A stretch of 64,000 bases of DNA from Ilumatobacteraceae bacterium (GTDB lineage: Bacteria; Actinomycetota; Acidimicrobiia; Acidimicrobiales; Ilumatobacteraceae): positions 22,881-86,880 of the forward strand of contig JANYKU010000046.1 of assembly GCA_025358075.1 (NCBI GenBank), read 5' to 3'. Below the pieces are notes generated by a model. The model did no database searches, was not told the origin of the DNA, and was given only the letters and a program-made list of their open reading frames with translations. Positions within the stretch are counted from its first letter, which is position 1. Every line of letters starts with the position of its first letter. Position numbers and translations under genes: made by a program. Shown in pieces: positions 29,699 through 38,245 of the stretch.

Positions 29699-30384
29699 GA
29701 ATGTGCTCCGAGGTAGCCCTGCGCGGCGGCGCGAGCAAGCGCCGCCTCCTTGGCCCCCGGCGCATCGAGCGGCCCATCGACCAGACCGGCGAACCCGATT
29801 GCCACCCTTGCCCCGGCGATGGGCACCAGCGGCACATCGGTGGGCACGTTCGGCTCGAAGCGCAACGCAGACCCTGCCGGAATCGCCAGTCGCCTGCCGT
29901 ATGCGGCCGCACGATCGAACGAGAGTCGCGGATTGACCTCGAAGAAATGGAAGTGCGAGGTGATGCTGACGGGCACGTCTGACGTGTTGGTTGCGACGAG
30001 ATGAACGAGATCCGGCGGAGTCGACGATTGCCGCGCCGCAGTGATCACCGCCCCCGGAGCATCGGAACCGAGACTGCCGCCACTACCGAACGGGTTGCGC
30101 ACCACGACCATGCGCGTGCCATCATCGAACACGGCCTCGACCTTGACCTCGCGAACGATGTCGACGACCCCCGGCAAGACGTCGTCGGCCGTGAGCACAC
30201 TCGCTCCTGCGGCTGCGGACTCCATCAACCGAGCACCATCGCGCGCCGACTCGCAGACGGTGTCGGCGATCAACGCTGTCGCCTCCGGCACGTTCAGCCG
30301 CAGGCCGCGTGCCCGTCGGGCACGAGCCAATTCGGCCGCGGTGAATATGAGCAACCGATCGCGCTCGGTTGGTGTGAGGCGCAT
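29695..30384 (-). CDS. ureAB: Fused urease gamma-beta subunit
   Basis: Protein of 229 residues joining UreA (about 1-100, [34 protein letters not shown]) to UreB (about 110-215, [16 protein letters not shown]-like [38 protein letters not shown]). The fusion occurs in some actinobacterial and Helicobacter ureases. The ATG at 30384 begins at the conserved UreA N-terminus; the open frame further upstream runs into the divergent transporter. Its stop overlaps ureC by 4 bases. The subunit would be structural in the complex with UreC. Confidence 0.92.
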   Translation of the reverse strand: MRLTPTERDRLLIFTAAELARARRARGLRLNVPEATALIADTVCESARDGARLMESAAAGASVLTADDVLPGVVDIVREVKVEAVFDDGTRMVVVRNPFGSGGSLGSDAPGAVITAARQSSTPPDLVHLVATNTSDVPVSITSHFHFFEVNPRLSFDRAAAYGRRLAIPAGSALRFEPNVPTDVPLVPIAGARVAIGFAGLVDGPLDAPGAKEAALARAAAQGYLGAHS

Positions 30385-30408
30385 GGACCCCACGCTAATG
30401 TCGGCGAG

Positions 30409-32079
30409 ATCAAGCGGTCTGCGCTCGACAACAAGGTCCTCGTCCGCTTCACGCTCGCGCTCTTCCTCACTGCGCTGGCCGAATGGGCGTTCTTCGTCGC
30501 CACACTCGTCTACGCCTTCGACCGTGGTGGCTCGCGCTCCGCAGGGTTCGCCTCGATGGCCCTCCTCGCTCCGATTGCCCTGGCGGCCCCCGCCGCGGGC
30601 AAGGCCGCGCAATACCAGCGTCCAGAACGAGTGCGTCTCTTCGCCTACTCAGTACAGACGCTTGCCCTTGGCGTGGCGGCCATCGCCGCGTTCGCCGAGG
30701 CTCCTGCAGCGCTGGTGGTCGGGTGCTGCGCAATCGCGTCGGGTGTGTTCACGTTCCTCGGGCCCGCGTGCGCCGTGCTGTTGCCCTCAATCGTGCGCTC
30801 GGCGCGCGAACTGACCGTGGCCAACCTGTGGGTCGGCTCCTGCGAAAGCGTCAGCACGCTCGCCGGTTCGGCGCTGGCAACACTGCTCCTCGCAATCCAC
30901 GGACCCGCCCTGGTGCTGGCGGGCTGTGCCGCGCTCAACCTGGTGAGCACATTGGTCACCGTCCGGCGCAGCGATGCAGGCGGCGCGCCGGCTCCTGCTC
31001 CCGACCGAAACGCAACCGAGTCCGTCGGCGCCGTACGACTGGTCTTCCGCAACATCAGAGCCTTGCGCGAGCGCAAGGGCGCCACCGGAGTGCTCGCCAT
31101 CACCGCCGGTCAATACGTGCTCGTGGGCGCATTCGATCTGATCATCGTCGTGCTCGCCAAGGATCAGCTCAGCCTGGGCGAATCGGGTCCGGGCTTGCTG
31201 GCAACGAGCGTCGGAGTTGGCGCGCTGTTCTGCGCACTCACCTCGACGTTCCTGGTTCGGCGCGACCGACTGGGACCGCTGTTGGTCGGTGCGCTTGCCA
31301 GCGTCACGGTCGTGTCACTCGTGCTGGGGATCGCCCCGGCCCTGGCGACGGCACTGGTCCTGCTGCCCGTTGTCGGGTTCAGCCGGGCTCTGCTCGATCT
31401 CACCAGCCGCATGTTGCTGCAGCGAGCCACGCCACCCAACTCGGTCGGCGGGATCTTTGCGGCGATCGAACTGTGTGCCGGCGTCGGGATGCTCACCGGC
31501 TCGATCATCACCCAAGTTCTCATCGCGGCCGACGGCGTCGACGCCGCCTTGATCGGCCTCGGGATCTTCTTCGCCGCGTTGCTGCTGCTGACGATGCGAT
31601 CGCTGCGTGTCGCCGACGACAGCGCCGACATCCCCATCGTGGCGATCAGCCTGCTGCGCCGGATCCCCGCGTTCGCGCTGCTCCCACCGCTGGCGCTCGA
31701 GACCGTGGCGCGAGCCGCCACCGAGATATCGGTCGTGGCCGGCGAGGTGGTGGTGACCGAAGGCGAGCAAGGAGATCGCTTCTATGCGGTCGCCGATGGG
31801 TCGTTCGACGTTGTCACCGGCGGACGACACGTCGCCACGTCCGAGCGCGGAGCAGGCTTTGGTGAGGTCGCCTTGCTCGCCAACGTGGCCCGCACGGCGA
31901 CGGTCACAGCGACTCGAGCCGGCTCGCTCCTGGTCATCCATCGTGTGCCGTTCCTCACGGCCGTCACCGGCTTCGAGCCCTCTCGCCAAGCGGCGTGGGG
32001 CACCATCCACACGCTCGAGTTCGATGGCGAATTCGATAGCGAATTCGAGGTTGACGTCGACGATCCAGGGTCACCTTGA
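30409..32079 (+). CDS. MFS transporter fused to a C-terminal cyclic-nucleotide-binding domain; no canonical start codon
   Basis: Protein of about 556 residues. Residues about 1-410 are a 12-helix MFS domain of the macrolide/enterobactin-exporter type ([28 protein letters not shown]). Residues about 415-525 are a cNMP-binding domain ([38 protein letters not shown]). The tail is acidic ([14 protein letters not shown]). Recognisable sequence begins near 30412, but no in-frame ATG, GTG or TTG occurs between 30001 and 30556. I place the start at ATC 30409; a one-base lesion after the ATG at 30398 would explain it as well. Divergent from ureAB, about 25 bases apart. Confidence 0.78.
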   Translation: MKRSALDNKVLVRFTLALFLTALAEWAFFVATLVYAFDRGGSRSAGFASMALLAPIALAAPAAGKAAQYQRPERVRLFAYSVQTLALGVAAIAAFAEAPAALVVGCCAIASGVFTFLGPACAVLLPSIVRSARELTVANLWVGSCESVSTLAGSALATLLLAIHGPALVLAGCAALNLVSTLVTVRRSDAGGAPAPAPDRNATESVGAVRLVFRNIRALRERKGATGVLAITAGQYVLVGAFDLIIVVLAKDQLSLGESGPGLLATSVGVGALFCALTSTFLVRRDRLGPLLVGALASVTVVSLVLGIAPALATALVLLPVVGFSRALLDLTSRMLLQRATPPNSVGGIFAAIELCAGVGMLTGSIITQVLIAADGVDAALIGLGIFFAALLLLTMRSLRVADDSADIPIVAISLLRRIPAFALLPPLALETVARAATEISVVAGEVVVTEGEQGDRFYAVADGSFDVVTGGRHVATSERGAGFGEVALLANVARTATVTATRAGSLLVIHRVPFLTAVTGFEPSRQAAWGTIHTLEFDGEFDSEFEVDVDDPGSP

Positions 32080-32111
32080 CAGCTTCGCAACTCGGGTGAT
32101 CTGATCGCCGG

Positions 32112-33107
32112 GTGCGCCGCCGTGGGACTGCCGATGGACGAGCGCCAGTCGTTCTGATCACGTTCCCCGACTACGACACCGAGCACCCACAACTCGGTGG
32201 CGCACTGGCCGCAGCGGGATGCGCCATGCGCGTCGCTCCGAAGCGTGGAGCACGATCGCCCGACGAACTGCTTGCGCTTTGTGCCGACGCAGCCGGGGCG
32301 ATCGTGAGCACCGACCCGTTCACGGCCGCAGTGCTGCGCGACAGTCCCGGTCTGCAGGTGATCGCCCGCGTCGGTGTGGGCGTCGACTCGATCGATATGA
32401 ACGCGGCGACCGAGCTCGGCGTCGCCATCGCAACGACACCCGGTGCGAACGAGGCCACCGTCGCCGATCATGCGGTGGCGTTGATGCTCGCGCTGTTACG
32501 GCGCATACCCGCCAACGATGCAGAGGTGCGTAGGGGCGAGTGGAATCGCACGGGCGTGTACACGCCGACGCTGTTGACGGGCACGACGGTCGGTCTGGTC
32601 GGCTACGGCAACATCGGCCGCCGCGTCGCCCAACGACTGGCCGGCTTCGACGTCGAACTGCTCGTCGCCGACCCGGCGATGGCCGGGTCGGAGGCGCCGC
32701 GCGCTGTCGAGCTCGCCGAGCTGTTGTCACGTGCCGACATCGTTTCGCTGCACTGCCCACTGATCCCGGCGACTCGCCACCTCATCGACGAGGAGGCGCT
32801 GCGGCGCATGCAGCCGCACGCCCTCTTGGTCAACACCTCACGGGGCGAGGTGGTCGACGAGGGTGCGCTGTTCCGTGCCCTGCGCGACGGAGTGATCGCC
32901 GGCGCTGCACTCGACGTGTTCGAGATCGAACCGCCGAACGACTCGCCGATCATGGACCTTCCGAACGTCGTCGTCAGCCCGCACGTCGGAGGCATCAGCA
33001 CGACCTCGCTCGCCGAGATGACGCGCCGGGCGACCGAGTCGGTGCTCGATGTGCTCGCCGGTCGGGTCCCGCAAGGCCTGGCCAACCCATGGGGGGACGA
33101 TGCCTGA
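32112..33107 (+). CDS. NAD-dependent D-2-hydroxyacid dehydrogenase (phosphoglycerate-dehydrogenase-like)
   Basis: Soluble D-isomer-specific 2-hydroxyacid dehydrogenase of 331 residues. Seen: substrate-domain RVGVGVDSIDM, Rossmann GLVGYGNIGRRVAQRL, and the catalytic trio Arg in NTSRGEVVDE, Glu in DVFEIEPP and His in VSPHVGG. There is no C-terminal ACT/ASB region, so a role other than serine biosynthesis is likely. GTG start at 32112. The next gene, an SDR, starts 8 bases inside its end. Confidence 0.88.
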   Translation: MRRRGTADGRAPVVLITFPDYDTEHPQLGGALAAAGCAMRVAPKRGARSPDELLALCADAAGAIVSTDPFTAAVLRDSPGLQVIARVGVGVDSIDMNAATELGVAIATTPGANEATVADHAVALMLALLRRIPANDAEVRRGEWNRTGVYTPTLLTGTTVGLVGYGNIGRRVAQRLAGFDVELLVADPAMAGSEAPRAVELAELLSRADIVSLHCPLIPATRHLIDEEALRRMQPHALLVNTSRGEVVDEGALFRALRDGVIAGAALDVFEIEPPNDSPIMDLPNVVVSPHVGGISTTSLAEMTRRATESVLDVLAGRVPQGLANPWGDDA

Positions 33108-33873
33108 CCATTCATCGCTCGAGGGCGAGATCGCCGTCGTCACCGGAGGTGCCCGCGGCATCGGCAAGGCCGTCGCCGAGCTGTTCGTCGCCGAGGGCGC
33201 GTCGGTGGTTCTCTGCGATCTCCACCCTGCGCTCGGCACCGAGGTCGAGCAGCAGCTCGGCAACCGCGCCAAGTTCGCCACCGCCGATGTCAGCGTCGAA
33301 GCTGATGTGGCCTCGGTCGTGGCGACCTGCGTCGAGACGTATGGGCCACCATCGATCCTCGTCAGCAACGCCGGCATCAACGCCAACTTCGACGCCACCA
33401 CGATGACCACCGACGACTGGGACCACTTCATGGGCGTCGATCTCAAGGCCGCCTGGCTGTTCGCCAAGTACGTGCTGCCGCACATGCGCGACGCCGGACG
33501 AGGCGCGATCGTCAACGTCGCCTCGATGCACGCCCTCGTCACGCTGGAGGGCTTCTTTCCCTACGCTGCCGCAAAGTCAGGGCTGATCGGCCTCACCCGC
33601 AGCCTGGCGTTGGACTACGGGCCCCACGGCATTCGCGTCAATGCCGTCGCGCCGGGCTTCATCCGCACGCGCCTCGTGCAAGACAGCATCAACCGCAACC
33701 CCGATCCGGCGGCTGCAGAACGCAACATGGTCAGCGGGATTGCGCTACGCCGCATCGGCGAGGCCGCCGAAGTTGCCGCGGCGATCCGCTTCTTGGCATC
33801 CGATGATGCGAGCTACATCACGGGGACGACGCTCCACATCGACGGAGGAGTGACCGCGCGCCGCGCCGGTTGA
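33100..33873 (+). CDS. Short-chain dehydrogenase/reductase
   Basis: Classical SDR of 257 residues. Seen: cofactor TGGARGIGKAVAE, SNAGINANF, catalytic Tyr-Lys in YAAAKSGLIG with VASMH carrying the Ser, and a Gly-Gly ending. ATG at 33100 is preceded by GGGGGGA and overlaps the 2-hydroxyacid dehydrogenase by 8 bases; an upstream start at 33049 is unneeded. The pair may act in sequence on a hydroxyacid or sugar acid. Confidence 0.9.
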   Translation: MPDHSSLEGEIAVVTGGARGIGKAVAELFVAEGASVVLCDLHPALGTEVEQQLGNRAKFATADVSVEADVASVVATCVETYGPPSILVSNAGINANFDATTMTTDDWDHFMGVDLKAAWLFAKYVLPHMRDAGRGAIVNVASMHALVTLEGFFPYAAAKSGLIGLTRSLALDYGPHGIRVNAVAPGFIRTRLVQDSINRNPDPAAAERNMVSGIALRRIGEAAEVAAAIRFLASDDASYITGTTLHIDGGVTARRAG

Positions 33874-33945
33874 GCAGCTGCAAAGCATTTGGTATCTCGA
33901 TGGTCGGGTTGGAGCTCTTCGTGAGGCGCGACCAAGGAGCCTGCC

Positions 33946-35541
33946 ATGCACGTCAACCTCGACCTGTTCGATTCGGAGATCGCCCGCGACCTGAACGATT
34001 TGATCCGTCGGTGGTGGCAGATCGACATCCTGGTCGTCACCGACACCATCGTGTCGTTCGGGCCCGAGCACAATCCGAACAACCTCAATGAGTCGTTCTT
34101 CGGCATGAGCCACTTGATGGGAGTGCTCGAGGGGGTCGGTTCGGTGACCAAGGCACACCGATCAGTGGATCCATTCGGAACTGCCGGGGTCATCCCGAAC
34201 TTCCACTTCGATGCCCACGACCTGTCGATCTACGACCAGATCTGGCTGATCGGCTGGGACAGCAGCGCGACGTTGTCACCGACCGAGCATGATGCGATGT
34301 GCGTGTTCATGAACAACGGCGGCGGTGTGTTCGCTACCGGAGATCATGCCGCGCTCGGCTCATCGCTGGCCGGCTCGCTCCCCCGCGTGCGCTCGATGCG
34401 TCACTGGAGCGCGCCGCCTCCGCCGCTCGGCGCGACCCGAGTCGACACGACGATGCCCGATCACCAGGGGGTCGTCGTCTTCGAAAACCAATCTGACGAC
34501 ATTCCGCAGAAGTTGCGACTCAAGTGGTATGTGTGGAGCGATTGGTACCTGTCCCGCCAGGTGTATCCGCACCCGCTGCTGTGCAGCTCCTCTGGGGCGA
34601 TCACGGAGTTTCCCGATCACATGCACGAAGGGGAAGTCATCGAACCGGCCGTCCTCGACGCGGTGATGACTGCCAACGGGCAGAACTTCGACGAGTACCC
34701 GGTCGACGCCTATGGCAACCGCGTGTCGCCGGAGATCGTCGCGTGGGGTTGGAGTGAGGGGTTCGCAGATCCGGAGGTGATGCACGGGATCCACGTCGGC
34801 GACCCCGGCACCTCCAACAAGCGCTGGACCGGCACCGTCGGGGCGTACGACGGCAAGCGAGCCGGAGTCGGGCGCGTTGTCGTCGACTCGACGTGGCACC
34901 ACTTGTTCGACATCAACCTCATTGGAGACAACGCGGCCAACCGCCCCTCGTTCACCGATCCTCGCAAGGCGCTGTGGAGCCAGGGTTTCACGTACTCGGC
35001 GGATGGGCAACGGATCCTCGGCCAGATCGACCAGTACTACCGCAACATCGTCCACTGGCTGTCGCCCGGTGTCGGGCTCCGATTCGTGGCGGTGGCCACC
35101 GAACTGGCCCTGGCGAAGCAGATCTCGGAGCTGCTCGATGACAAGAAGCTCAGCCCATTCGACATCGGGCGCCACGCATGGGAGGTGGCGATCCGCCGCT
35201 ACCCGCCGTGCCTGGTGATCGAGCTGAATCGTGCGTTCCTCGACAACATTCCGCGGCTCAAGCCGGTGCCGTTCGGGCCCTGGGATTGGCCGTACCCAGG
35301 TCCCGACGACGGGCCGCCGCATCCGCCGATTCCGCCCGTCGCGCTTGCTCAGGCCGCCCTTGGGGCAGCGATCGTCGCGATCCACGAAATGGGTCCCGAG
35401 TCGGTGATGTCGAAGGCTGCCGTCGACCGCATCACCGAGGCGGGGTTCGCCGGCATGCGTCGCCTGCTCGCCGGGCAGATCAGCTCGAGCCGCGAGGCCC
35501 TGAGGGAGTTGGAGCGCACGGCCGAGTTGTTCGAGTCCTGA
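33946..35541 (+). CDS. Unrecognised 531-residue protein with a ThuA/GATase-like segment
   Basis: I do not recognise this family with confidence. Residues about 25-140 alternate beta and alpha elements (IDILVVTDTIVSFG; YDQIWLIGWDSSATLS; CVFMNNGGGVFATGDHAAL), resembling the flavodoxin-like core of ThuA or class I glutamine amidotransferase folds, without a clear Cys-His pair. A middle region is rich in Trp, His and Asp (DSTWHHLFDINL). A proline-rich linker near 440-465 precedes a helical C-terminus. No signal peptide or membrane helix, so probably cytoplasmic. AAGGAG lies 6 bases before the ATG. No operon partner is obvious. Confidence 0.8.
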   Translation: MHVNLDLFDSEIARDLNDLIRRWWQIDILVVTDTIVSFGPEHNPNNLNESFFGMSHLMGVLEGVGSVTKAHRSVDPFGTAGVIPNFHFDAHDLSIYDQIWLIGWDSSATLSPTEHDAMCVFMNNGGGVFATGDHAALGSSLAGSLPRVRSMRHWSAPPPPLGATRVDTTMPDHQGVVVFENQSDDIPQKLRLKWYVWSDWYLSRQVYPHPLLCSSSGAITEFPDHMHEGEVIEPAVLDAVMTANGQNFDEYPVDAYGNRVSPEIVAWGWSEGFADPEVMHGIHVGDPGTSNKRWTGTVGAYDGKRAGVGRVVVDSTWHHLFDINLIGDNAANRPSFTDPRKALWSQGFTYSADGQRILGQIDQYYRNIVHWLSPGVGLRFVAVATELALAKQISELLDDKKLSPFDIGRHAWEVAIRRYPPCLVIELNRAFLDNIPRLKPVPFGPWDWPYPGPDDGPPHPPIPPVALAQAALGAAIVAIHEMGPESVMSKAAVDRITEAGFAGMRRLLAGQISSSREALRELERTAELFES

Positions 35542-35559
35542 CCCCCGGTCGGTCTCCGT

Positions 35560-35580
35560 GCCGTTCACGAACTGAACGGC
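35560..35580. repeat. Perfect inverted repeat, 7-bp arms with 7-base spacer
   Basis: GCCGTTC, seven bases, then GAACGGC. It lies 18 bases after the stop of the preceding gene and 43 bases before the P450 start. It could be a hairpin without a T-tract or an operator. Confidence 0.5.
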
Positions 35581-35609
35581 CCCGAATCGAGACGCCGAGC
35601 CGTCGTGTG

Positions 35610-35619
35610 CGAACGTTCG
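35610..35619. promoter_or_regulatory. Perfect 10-bp palindrome just before the P450 gene
   Basis: CGAACGTTCG, 4 bases upstream of the P450 ATG. It shares GAAC/GTTC with the inverted repeat at 35560, which suggests a common binding protein, but none is encoded next to it. Confidence 0.25.
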
Positions 35620-35623
35620 TCAC

Positions 35624-36745
35624 ATGACGTCAGCGCCAGTTACCGATCTCGACATGTTCAGCGCAGAAGCCATCCGCAATGCGCGGCAGATCGACGACGA
35701 TCTCCGCGAGATGGCACCCGCGGTGAAGCTGAGCCGCGAAGACATCACCATCATCGGACGGCACGAACACGTCAAGCAAGGCCTCGCTGATTGGCGCACG
35801 TTCTCGTCGGCGTCGCGGCCGTTTCACGACCCGAACTCGCCACGACCCGAGATCCTGCTGACCGACGATCCTCCACGTCACACCGATGTGCGTCAGGTCG
35901 TTGCCAAGGCGATGTCGAAGCGGGCGATGGAAAGATGGGAGGCCCGCTTTCGCGACGATGCCAAGCGCATCGTCGACTCGTTGCTGCCGCGCAGCGGCGA
36001 GGTGATCAACGCCACCGCCGACATCTCCCGTCCCTTCGTGTACAAGGCACTGCCCGATGTGATCGGGCTGCCGGAAGAGGGCCGCGAACACATGGAGGCC
36101 TTCGGTCACATGGTGTGGGCCACACTCGGGCCGACCAACGAGCTCTTCGAAGAGGCGATGACCGACGCCGAGACCGTCGGCGCGTGGATCAGCACGGCGA
36201 CACTTCGCGACCGGCTTGCCCCGGACAGCCTCGGCATGTCGATGTTCGAAGCCGCCGATGCCGGGGAGATCACCGACGACGATGCGCTGCTGCTGGTGCA
36301 AACGATCGTTGCCGCATCTGCCGATACGACGGTGATGACCTTGTCGGCTGCCATCCGAGCCTTCTGCGAGTTTCCCGATCAGTGGGAGCTGTTGCGCTCG
36401 CGGATGGCAGGGCGGATCACGACCACCGACGTCGACATCGACGGCATCACCATTCCGGCGGGCGAGCGGTGCGGGCTGCTGTTCGCCGCGGCCAATCGCG
36501 ACCCGCGCCGGTGGGACGAACCCGATCGCTTCATCGTCACCCGCGATCTCGCCGGTCAGCTCGGCTGGGGGTTCGGGGTGCATCTCTGTGTGGGTCGGCA
36601 ACTGGCCGTGCTCGAGGCCGACGCGCTGCTTTCCGCGCTGCTCGATGCCGTCGACCACTGGGAGTTGGCCGGGGAATCAGAGCCGTGGATGACCACGATC
36701 GGCCACGGCCCGGCATCGCTGCCGGTCAGGTTCCAAGCTGCCTAG
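35624..36745 (+). CDS. Cytochrome P450 lacking the K-helix ExxR segment
   Basis: Heme monooxygenase-like protein of 373 residues, about 25 shorter than relatives. Seen: C-helix region DDPPRHTDVR, I-helix AASADTT near 230-236 (Ala for the usual Gly), ANRDPRRW and the heme loop GWGFGVHLCVG with Cys322 (Trp where Phe is normal). Between the I-helix region and GITIPAGER the sequence runs LLRSRMAGRITTTD (residues about 257-270). The K-helix with its ExxR motif, normally about 20 residues, is absent with the frame preserved. Such a protein may be inactive or fold abnormally. Its end overlaps the convergent gene by 20 bases. Confidence 0.88.
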   Translation: MTSAPVTDLDMFSAEAIRNARQIDDDLREMAPAVKLSREDITIIGRHEHVKQGLADWRTFSSASRPFHDPNSPRPEILLTDDPPRHTDVRQVVAKAMSKRAMERWEARFRDDAKRIVDSLLPRSGEVINATADISRPFVYKALPDVIGLPEEGREHMEAFGHMVWATLGPTNELFEEAMTDAETVGAWISTATLRDRLAPDSLGMSMFEAADAGEITDDDALLLVQTIVAASADTTVMTLSAAIRAFCEFPDQWELLRSRMAGRITTTDVDIDGITIPAGERCGLLFAAANRDPRRWDEPDRFIVTRDLAGQLGWGFGVHLCVGRQLAVLEADALLSALLDAVDHWELAGESEPWMTTIGHGPASLPVRFQAA

Positions 36746-37268
36746 AGATCGATCGCACACTGCCGATCGCCAGGCTGGCCACACCGACCGCCGAACCGAA
36801 CACGAGGTGCGCGCTGAGGTCCTTCCACAACGTCTTCGGGTCATACTCCGTGATCGGCTTGTAGACACCAAGCTTCGGGAGCACGGCGTAGCTCGTGGCC
36901 CACGCGGCGACACCCGACAACACCCCGGACCTGACAGAGCCGACACCCGGCAGCGGTCGCAGGATCGCCGCGGCCACTCCCCACGACACTCCTGTGGACC
37001 AGTGGACCACGTTGTTCGCCAGCGGCGCGGCACTGTCGGGCAGATCGACATGAACCTGCTGGGCCAAGATCTTTCCAACTTTGGCGGGCGCCGGTGCATC
37101 GTCGAAGCCTTCGAAGCTCGGCTGGAACTCCCATGTCGCAAAGCCCGACGTGCCGCCGTCCGCCTTGTACCGCCTGAACCAGACCAGATCCATCGCCACC
37201 GTACCGGCCACCCCGGCCAGCACTCCGTTGCGAACGAGCCTGACGATCGACCATCGATGTGCTGTCAT
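36726..37268 (-). CDS. Hypothetical membrane protein
   Basis: Protein of 180 residues with about four hydrophobic segments (near 12-27, 90-110, 115-135 and 155-172) and one longer loop. No family recognised with confidence; the layout resembles DUF1440/YagU-like inner membrane proteins. Start at ATG 37268 is fixed by AGGAGG (minus strand, 37280-37275) six bases upstream; a longer open frame is not used. Its last 20 bases overlap the P450 gene. Confidence 0.75.
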   Translation of the reverse strand: MTAHRWSIVRLVRNGVLAGVAGTVAMDLVWFRRYKADGGTSGFATWEFQPSFEGFDDAPAPAKVGKILAQQVHVDLPDSAAPLANNVVHWSTGVSWGVAAAILRPLPGVGSVRSGVLSGVAAWATSYAVLPKLGVYKPITEYDPKTLWKDLSAHLVFGSAVGVASLAIGSVRSISRQLGT

Positions 37269-37311
37269 CGCCAACCTCCTCTTGCCGGATCGTCCAAGTC
37301 TGGCAGGCGGG

Positions 37312-38190
37312 TCAGTCCTGGGTCGCCCAGACCTCGTGAGACGCGCATGCGCTGGCCCACAGCCGGTCACGCGCGGCGACATCGACCCCGTCGAGCGGGA
37401 GGAGGAACTCGTCCGCCAGCAGCGCGAACCATTCGTCTCGCTTCGTCACGTACCGGGTCGACATGCCGTCGTGACATCGTTCGGTGAACGTCAGTGCCCG
37501 CAACGCGATGACGGCGTCGTGCGTTCGACGCTGCACCGTGACGGTTCGAACGAAGCCGGACTCGGGCGACGTCGAGAGGTGCCGATGGCGATCTTCGAAC
37601 GCGTCCAGATCGGCGACGGCGGCGCGAAAGTTCATCCCGGGGAAAGCGCCATGCGAGTCGTGAACGAAGTGCCAGTCTGCGATGCCGTTCGGTGTCTCCT
37701 CGAGTACGAACGTCATCGGGCCCTGGCGGTACGTTCCTGCGCGCAGCGGCAGCGGGTCGTGCAGCGCGTCGCCGAGCCCGACGTCGACGTACCAATCGCC
37801 TTCGGGGTTGTCGATCGTCGGCAGGCCGGCGACGACGAGCACAAGATGGTTGGTCAGGTCATCGGCCGACGGCTCGGGGCCCTGCACGCCGCCGATGTGG
37901 TGCGACACGTCGTATCCCAACGACGCCAGCAATCGCGCGAGCGATCCATTGAGGTGGAAGCAGTAGCCGCCGCGCCCGCGGAGGGCGATGCGCTCCATCG
38001 ACGAGCCGTCATCGATGCCCCACTGCTCGCCCATGTGGATCCATGTCGTCTCGTACGGGATACGTTCGACGTGCGCACGGTGGATGCGAAACAGCGCGTC
38101 CACTGACGGTGGCCCGCCGTCTTCACCGAGCCGGTTGAGGTAGGCGTCGAGCACACACCTTGAGTTCTGTGATCGCGGTATCGAGTTCAT
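37312..38190 (-). CDS. nat: Arylamine N-acetyltransferase
   Basis: Acetyl-CoA-dependent acetyltransferase of 292 residues. The cysteine-protease-like triad is clear: Cys77 in RGRGGYCFHLNG, His115 in LTNHLVLVV and Asp136 in YVDVGLGD. Length and order match bacterial NATs, which acetylate arylamines or act on acyl-CoA and polyketide-type substrates. ATG at 38190 chosen because the NAT N-terminus begins there. Confidence 0.9.
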   Translation of the reverse strand: MNSIPRSQNSRCVLDAYLNRLGEDGGPPSVDALFRIHRAHVERIPYETTWIHMGEQWGIDDGSSMERIALRGRGGYCFHLNGSLARLLASLGYDVSHHIGGVQGPEPSADDLTNHLVLVVAGLPTIDNPEGDWYVDVGLGDALHDPLPLRAGTYRQGPMTFVLEETPNGIADWHFVHDSHGAFPGMNFRAAVADLDAFEDRHRHLSTSPESGFVRTVTVQRRTHDAVIALRALTFTERCHDGMSTRYVTKRDEWFALLADEFLLPLDGVDVAARDRLWASACASHEVWATQD

Positions 38191-38245
38191 CTGAGCTGGC
38201 GATTCTAGAGGTCGCGTCCGGCACGGGTCAGTCGAACGAGCAGTT

